Assembly: GCA_934691925.1 (NCBI GenBank)
Contig: CAKUTI010000012.1
Location: 1 to 45,406, forward strand
DNA: 45,406 nt
Direction: 5' to 3'
From: an uncultured Treponema sp.
GTDB lineage: Bacteria > Spirochaetota > Spirochaetia > Treponematales > Treponemataceae
In this document: positions 41,530-45,406 of the stretch, one piece after another
Position numbering within the stretch: the stretch's first letter is position 1
Layout of the letters: each line of letters starts with the position of its first letter
The notes under the pieces: model-generated
What the model was told of the DNA's origin: nothing
Databases searched by the model: none
The model's input: the letters and a program-made list of their open reading frames with translations, nothing else
Translations under genes and position numbers: made by a program

Positions 41530-41802
41530 TTTTTAGATTAGATTCAATATTAGCAATATTGCCGCTGACGATGAAGCATGATTTTTGAAAAATGCCGAGA
41601 ATTTGCCGTTTTGAAGAACTTTGCGCGTGGAACTTTAGTTTGTCTATAGAAAGATTTTTGATTTTTGGAAGAGGCTCGCTGATAGGAATGAATCGTCATT
41701 TCAGAATTTATTTCGGAATCTAGCCCAAAATAAGTTTTGAAATTCTGATGAAAATTACACAGCGGAAAAACAGGCGTGCTTTTTTGGAAGAAAAAGAATT
41801 TG

Positions 41803-41829
41803 AAAAGGGAAAATGGCTTTTCCCTTTTT
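41803..41829. terminator. Strong terminator-like hairpin downstream of the lactate dehydrogenase gene
   Basis: AAAAGGGAAAA (41803-41813) pairs perfectly with TTTTCCCTTTT (41818-41828) around TGGC. It could end the minus-strand dehydrogenase transcript or an unknown plus-strand RNA. Confidence 0.55.
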
Positions 41830-41897
41830 CTAATTTGATTTTTTAAGAAAACTTTTTGTGCCGAATAAAAAATTGCCATTGCAAGATTTTAGCGGTT

Positions 41898-41931
41898 GAT
41901 TGCTTCACTGCTTTCGCTTCTCGCAATTACG
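41898..41931 (-). repeat. Interspersed repeat, ATTGCGAG...GAAGCAATC type
   Basis: On the minus strand CGTAATTGCGAGAAGCGAAA followed by GCAGTGAAGCAATC. GATTGC/GCAATT ends can pair. This matches a small interspersed element I remember from many bacterial genomes. Confidence 0.5.
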
Positions 41932-41965
41932 ACGGCAGCTCAAGAAAATTTTCCGTGTCGGAATC

Positions 41966-42964
41966 TTATTTTTTCACTTCATTTTGAAGCTCTTTTCCGT
42001 TCAGAAAATCATCAAGATTTGCGAGCGTAACTTCCGCGATGTTTTCAAGCGCAGTTGACGTGAGAAACGCCTGATGTCCGGTTACAATCACGTTCGGGAA
42101 CGTCAAAAGTCGCGCGAGAACGTCATCTGTGATAACTTCCGCTGAGCAGTCCTGAAAGAAGAACTGGCTTTCCTCTTCATAAACGTCAAGCGCCGCGCCT
42201 CCGATGTATTTGTGCTTTAGCGCGTGGACAAGCGCCTTTGTGTCAATCAGCGCGCCTCGCCCTGTGTTTATGATTACCGCGTCGTGCTTCATAATTTTTG
42301 TTGTGTCGTGGTTCACGATGTGGCGTGTCTGGTCTGTGAGCGGGCAGTGGAAAGTCAAAACGTCGCTTTCCTTGAAAATCGTCTCAACGTCAACGTATTT
42401 AAAGCCGTTTTCATCAGCCCATTTCTGGTTCGGAAATGGGTCGTAGCAGATGATTTTCATTCCGAAGCCTTTCAAGATTCCAGCCATTACTCGGCCGATT
42501 TTTCCAGTTCCGAAAATTCCTGCGGTCAAGCCGAAAAGGTCTCTTCCTTTTAATCCTTCAAGATTGAAATTTGCGGTCTTCGTCCTTATATATGCCTGCG
42601 GAATGTGCCTTGTGAGCGCGAGCAAAAGCGCGACTGCGTGCTCGGCGACAGCGTGAGGAGAATATGCTGGAACGCGCGCGACTTTAATTCCGGTTTTTGC
42701 GGCGGCAGACAAGTCAACATTGTTGAATCCTGCGCAGCGAAGCAAGACGATTTTTACTCCGCATGATTTCAGCGTTTCAAAAACTTCCGCGTTCACAACG
42801 TCGTTTACAAAAACGCAAACCGCGTCGAATCCATGAGAGGTAAAAGCAGTTTTCTCATTCAGACGAAAATCGAAATACTCGATTTCAAAATTGCGCTTCT
42901 CGTTTTCCTTTGAAAAAGCTTCCTTGTCGTAAGAGCGCGTGTCGTAAAAAGCGATTTTTGCCAT
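41966..42964 (-). CDS. ldhA: D-lactate dehydrogenase (D-2-hydroxyacid dehydrogenase family)
   Basis: 332 residues from MAKIAFYDTRSYDKEAF (ATG at 42964). It reduces pyruvate to D-lactate with NADH. Visible are the Rossmann motif GIFGTGKIGRVMAG near 150, NTGRGALIDT with the substrate Arg, and GHQAFLT with the catalytic His near 295. EEESQFFFQD is typical of the fermentative LdhA branch. The upstream in-frame ATG at 42976 overlaps the GGAGG ribosome binding site, so it is not the start. Single gene, fermentative metabolism. Confidence 0.93.
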   Translation of the reverse strand: MAKIAFYDTRSYDKEAFSKENEKRNFEIEYFDFRLNEKTAFTSHGFDAVCVFVNDVVNAEVFETLKSCGVKIVLLRCAGFNNVDLSAAAKTGIKVARVPAYSPHAVAEHAVALLLALTRHIPQAYIRTKTANFNLEGLKGRDLFGLTAGIFGTGKIGRVMAGILKGFGMKIICYDPFPNQKWADENGFKYVDVETIFKESDVLTFHCPLTDQTRHIVNHDTTKIMKHDAVIINTGRGALIDTKALVHALKHKYIGGAALDVYEEESQFFFQDCSAEVITDDVLARLLTFPNVIVTGHQAFLTSTALENIAEVTLANLDDFLNGKELQNEVKK

Positions 42965-42976
42965 AATTTCCTCCAT

Positions 42977-43213
42977 TTATCTGATTTAATCTAAAAGATA
43001 TAAAATTTATTTTTGCGCGGCTATTGTTTTTTAAGATTTTGGAATTTATTAGAGAAAGTGTTGTCATGCTGAATTTAAGGCGAGCGGAAATCTGCTCGAG
43101 TTCGGAATGGCAGTAAACTTTCAGTTTCGGCGGACAAATTCCACAATTTTTTTTCGTTCGGTTTCTTTTCAAAAAATGATACGCGATTGAAAAAAATTGT
43201 CTTGAAGCGTCTT
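42977..43213. other. Intergenic region with an interspersed hairpin repeat
   Basis: Contains TGTCATGCTGAA at 43062-43073 followed by CGAGC/GCTCG arms (43081-43085 and 43094-43098) and TTCGGAATGGCA to 43113, related to the element at 121-150. No gene seen. Confidence 0.55.
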
Positions 43214-43243
43214 TTGATTTCTGATAACATCTTTTGCTAGATT
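43214..43243 (+). promoter_or_regulatory. Promoter of the 46-residue basic protein gene
   Basis: TTGATT (43214-43219), an 18-bp spacer and TAGATT (43238-43243) with TGC directly before it (extended -10). A GAGGT ribosome binding site follows at about 43263-43267. Confidence 0.5.
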
Positions 43244-43272
43244 AATCTAAAATCCTATCGATGAGGTAAATT

Positions 43273-43413
43273 ATGAGACTTGCAAACCGTTTTAGACCAC
43301 AGAAGGTTGTAAACAAGCTTACAAAAAGAAATGTAAGAAAACAGCACAAGAGAATTGCTGCTAACCACGCTATTCTTGTTGCTTTGGCTGCAGAAGACAA
43401 AAGCTCAAAGTAA
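43273..43413 (+). CDS. 46-residue highly basic protein of unknown function
   Basis: Peptide MRLANRFRPQKVVNKLTKRN, then VRKQHKRIAANHAILVALAA, then EDKSSK. The first 28 residues hold about ten Lys/Arg, as in small ribosomal or RNA-binding proteins; the rest is a helix with an acidic-basic tail. It has its own promoter, a GAGGT ribosome binding site and an intrinsic terminator, so it is very likely a real gene. I do not recognise it as any known small ribosomal protein. Confidence 0.8.
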   Translation: MRLANRFRPQKVVNKLTKRNVRKQHKRIAANHAILVALAAEDKSSK

Positions 43414-43426
43414 GCTGAATTTGCAA

Positions 43427-43457
43427 AAACCCGTTCCGCTGAGAGCGGGTTTTTTTA
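43427..43457 (+). terminator. Intrinsic terminator of the small basic protein gene
   Basis: AAACCCG (43427-43433) pairs with CGGGTTT (43446-43452), followed by a T run. Confidence 0.85.
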
Positions 43458-43559
43458 TGCGCGAAAACGCTTTCTTTTACATTGTATTTTAAGATTTTGC
43501 ACAATCTGCATAATCTTCATTCTTTTTCGTTTGGATTCAAACATTTTCTTATAAATTTC

Positions 43560-43588
43560 TTGACAAATTTTCCTAATATTATTATCAA
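43560..43588 (+). promoter_or_regulatory. Promoter of the branched-chain amino acid binding protein gene
   Basis: Consensus TTGACA (43560-43565), a 17-bp spacer and TATCAA (43583-43588). A GGAGG ribosome binding site follows before the ATG at 43629. Confidence 0.55.
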
Positions 43589-43628
43589 TTAGAACAATAT
43601 TTATCAGAAAAAACTGGAGGATAAATAA

Positions 43629-44765
43629 ATGAAAGTTTTTAAAGTTGCGGCTGCATCATTTGCGGCGGCTATGCTTTTCGCTGGCTGTAATGAAAAATCA
43701 GACACAATCAAGCTCGGCTCAATCGGACCGCTTTCAGGCGGAGTTGCTGTTTACGGAACAGAGGCAAGAAACGCGATTCAGCTCGCAGTTGACGAAATCA
43801 ATGCGAACGGCGGCGTTATCGACGGAAAGAAATTCGAGCTTATCGCCGAGGACGACGAGGGAAATCCTGAAAAATCAGTTTCCGCTTACAAAAAACTCGT
43901 CACAAAAGACGGTGTTAAGCTTATCGTCGGTTCTTTGACATCTGGCTGCACAATCGCAATCACACCGCTTGCTCAGGCTCAGAAAGTTGTTCAGATTGCG
44001 CCTGCGGCTACAAATCCTGCAATCACAGACGCTGGAGATTTCATTTTCCGCGCTTGCTACACAGACCCGTTCCAGGGAACAGTCGGAGCGAAATTCGCGG
44101 CTGAGAACTTGGGAACAAAACGCGCTGCGATTCTTTATGACATTGGAAACGACTATTCTGTAGGACTCACAGAAAATTTCGAGAAGAAATTTACTGAGGA
44201 AGGCGGAGAAATCGTTGCGAAGGAATCTTACCAGAGCGGCGACAAGGACTTTAACGCTCAGCTCACAAAAATCAAGAACGCAAATCCTGATGTCGTTTAT
44301 CTTCCTGACTATTACGGAACAGTCGCTTTGATTGCAAAGCAGCTCCGCGCTCAGGGGATCACTTGCGCTGCTGTTGGTCCTGACGGATGGGACGGAATTG
44401 CGAATGGCGCGGGAACAGAGCTTTTGAACGGATATTATTCAAATCATTATGCTCTTGACGCGAACGACGAGAAAGGACAGAAATTCTACGCTGCTTACAA
44501 AGAAAGATTCGGATCTGCTCCGACTTCATTTGCGGCTCTTTCTTACGATTCTGTTTTCATGCTCAGAGACGCGATTGTAAAGGCTGGAACTGCCGACCCT
44601 GAAAAAGTCCGCGACGCTCTTGCCGCAACAGACGGAGACTATATTACAGGACACATAACTTTTGACGAGCACCACAACCCTGTAAAGACAGCCGTTATCC
44701 TTGAATTTGTGCAGGGCGACGACGGAAAAATCTCTTCTGTTTACAAGGCGAGCGTACAGCCGTAA
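43629..44765 (+). CDS. Branched-chain amino acid ABC transporter substrate-binding lipoprotein (LivK-like)
   Basis: 378 residues. Signal peptide MKVFKVAAASFAAAML with lipobox LFAGC (Cys20), so it is a lipoprotein. The mature part is a type I periplasmic binding fold (LivJ/LivK): IGPLSGGVAVYGTEARNAIQ, ELIAEDDEGNPEKSV and VRDALAATDGDYITGHITFD. No permease or ATPase gene accompanies it here; a strong terminator follows. The ligand is probably Leu/Ile/Val or a related compound. Confidence 0.93.
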   Translation: MKVFKVAAASFAAAMLFAGCNEKSDTIKLGSIGPLSGGVAVYGTEARNAIQLAVDEINANGGVIDGKKFELIAEDDEGNPEKSVSAYKKLVTKDGVKLIVGSLTSGCTIAITPLAQAQKVVQIAPAATNPAITDAGDFIFRACYTDPFQGTVGAKFAAENLGTKRAAILYDIGNDYSVGLTENFEKKFTEEGGEIVAKESYQSGDKDFNAQLTKIKNANPDVVYLPDYYGTVALIAKQLRAQGITCAAVGPDGWDGIANGAGTELLNGYYSNHYALDANDEKGQKFYAAYKERFGSAPTSFAALSYDSVFMLRDAIVKAGTADPEKVRDALAATDGDYITGHITFDEHHNPVKTAVILEFVQGDDGKISSVYKASVQP

Positions 44766-44812
44766 AAAATTGCTTAGCGTTTTATAGCTTATAAGCGATT
44801 TTGAGAAAATTG

Positions 44813-44858
44813 AAAATCCTGCGGATTTGCGAAAGCCATGCCCGCAGGATTTTTTTTG
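44813..44858 (+). terminator. Intrinsic terminator of the LivK-like gene
   Basis: AAAATCCTGCGG (44813-44824) pairs perfectly with CCGCAGGATTTT (44842-44853), followed by Ts. Confidence 0.9.
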
Positions 44859-44972
44859 TTTGTGATTCAGCTAAAAAGCCATCATTTCGAACGTGATTCT
44901 GAATCTGTAAATGAAAAATAGAAATATACTTGATTTTCTGAATAAAAATCAGTCTTTTTATCAAAAGTCCTA

Positions 44973-45002
44973 TTGACTGTTTTTATATTCTTTTGCTATA
45001 AT
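44973..45002 (+). promoter_or_regulatory. tRNA-Val promoter
   Basis: TTGACT (44973-44978), an 18-bp spacer and perfect TATAAT (44997-45002) preceded by TGC (extended -10). The predicted start is about 8 nt before the tRNA. Confidence 0.75.
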
Positions 45003-45016
45003 TTTATTCACGTTTT

Positions 45017-45090
45017 GCGGGGTTAGCTCAGTTGGTTAGAGCATCACGTTGACATCGTGGGGGTCAGTAGTTCGAATCTACTATTCCGCA
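45017..45090 (+). tRNA. tRNA-Val (anticodon GAC)
   Basis: A 74-nt cloverleaf. The acceptor arm GCGGGGT pairs with ATTCCGC, with two G-T wobbles. The D arm is GCTC/GAGC, the anticodon loop TTGACAT with GAC at the centre, and the T arm AGTAG/CTACT around TTCGAAT. The discriminator is A and CCA is not encoded. It reads GUC and GUU valine codons. It is directly upstream of valS. Confidence 0.95.
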
Positions 45091-45098
45091 TAAAAATC

Positions 45099-45124
45099 AA
45101 GTCGCCTTTGAGCGGCTTTTTTTT
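45099..45124 (+). terminator. Intrinsic terminator after tRNA-Val
   Basis: AAGTCGC (45099-45105) pairs with GCGGCTT (45112-45118; one T-G pair), followed by eight Ts. It separates tRNA-Val from valS. Confidence 0.75.
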
Positions 45125-45233
45125 GTCTCTGTTTCCTGAAATCTTCCTTAAATTCCACTTTAATTGAATTCTGCTTATAAATTCATTATACTTTTACAAA
45201 AATTTTCGATTTTATAGAAAGGACGCTTGTGCA

Positions 45234-45406
45234 ATGAAAGCTATCGAACTTGAAAAAGTTTATAATCCTAAAGATTTTGAAGACAGAATTTATAACGATT
45301 GGGTTGAAAAAGGCTATTTTAAGCCTGCCAGCGACAAAGATTCGCCTGTTCATTCTCAGAAAGAATCTAACATCAAATATACAGTGGTAATTCCGCCGCC
45401 GAACGT
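45234..45406 (+). CDS. valS: Valyl-tRNA synthetase, N-terminal fragment (partial)
   Basis: 57 codons before the window ends. MKAIELEKVYNPKDFEDRIY is a typical ValS start, and YTVVIPPPNV is the strand leading into the class I HIGH signature. AAAGGA lies about 13 nt upstream of the ATG. It charges tRNA-Val, whose gene is 144 bp upstream in the same orientation. Confidence 0.92.
   Translation, partial: MKAIELEKVYNPKDFEDRIYNDWVEKGYFKPASDKDSPVHSQKESNIKYTVVIPPPN

Larger units (their letters stand above)
41530..41965. other. Intergenic region with hairpins, no supported gene
   Basis: About 435 bp. It holds an 11-bp stem with a 4-nt loop (41803-41828) and a repeat element (41898-41931). The open frame on the minus strand (109 codons) has no family resemblance and crosses the hairpin. 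A small RNA is possible but not supported by a promoter I can defend. Confidence 0.5.

Noticed and set aside
41550..41879. 109-codon minus-strand frame
   Set aside because: No recognisable family, crosses a perfect hairpin, no Shine-Dalgarno or promoter.
45091..45233. T-box riboswitch before valS
   Set aside because: The space is too short and lacks the T-box sequence and specifier stem; it holds only the tRNA terminator and a short leader.

Overview
The window looks like chromosomal DNA of a Treponema-like spirochete, probably a commensal gut or rumen type; I cannot name the species. Supporting signs are a UPF0164 outer-membrane protein, a giant FlgD-Ig/OmpA surface protein, an Rnf cluster without rnfC, RNase Y, an Lpt export cassette, scattered flagellar and chemotaxis genes, short Shine-Dalgarno sites in an AT-biased background, and many A/T-run hairpins. 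No phage, IS element, rRNA operon or CRISPR array is visible.

Layout. 1-1.5 kb: the start of a probable DNA methyltransferase (minus) and a His-rich COG0523 metallochaperone GTPase. 2-3.5 kb: RNase Y. 3.6-6.2 kb: a duplicated hairpin element, then lptC-lptA-lptB (minus). 6.4-8.5 kb: cheR-cheB. 8.4-10.5 kb: RseC-like protein, TPR protein and polyprenyl diphosphate synthase (minus). 10.6-12.2 kb: rlmE and a LysM/M23 peptidase. 12.2-15.5 kb: a membrane protein/ECF sigma/zinc anti-sigma operon, a FliL-like protein and hflX (minus). 15.6-19.8 kb: a 1066-residue acidic membrane protein, a frameshifted prepilin peptidase and a thioesterase. 19.8-24.5 kb: a 511-residue spirochete protein and rnfDGEAB (minus). 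24.7-29.7 kb: two cell-envelope proteins and a TIGR02757 protein. 30-30.9 kb: fliS and a probable FlgN-like protein (minus). 31.2-31.35 kb: tandem hairpin repeats. 31.5-39.6 kb: a long plus-strand run ftsH-lolA-rodZ-rimO-UvrD-type helicase. 39.6-43 kb: NhaC antiporter with a small protein, and D-lactate dehydrogenase (minus). 43.3-45.4 kb: a 46-residue basic protein, an orphan branched-chain amino acid binding lipoprotein, tRNA-Val(GAC) and the start of valS.

Themes. Much of the window serves envelope building and quality control: Lpt export, LolA, FtsH, RodZ, M23 peptidase, surface proteins and an ECF sigma/anti-sigma pair. Energy genes are a stripped-down Rnf cluster, a Na+/H+ antiporter and lactate dehydrogenase. 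Motility genes are cheRB, fliS, a FlgN-like gene and a FliL-like gene.

Most notable: (1) several genes have a -10 box exactly 6-7 nt before the ATG and no Shine-Dalgarno, suggesting leaderless mRNAs; (2) the Rnf cluster lacks rnfC, has a 91-residue RnfB with no ferredoxin domain, and an RnfD without a recognisable flavin-attachment motif; (3) an 8-T run breaks a prepilin peptidase; (4) unrelated proteins share Ser/Glu/Asn/Asp-rich insertions or tails; (5) composite GC/AT hairpin elements recur at two distant loci.
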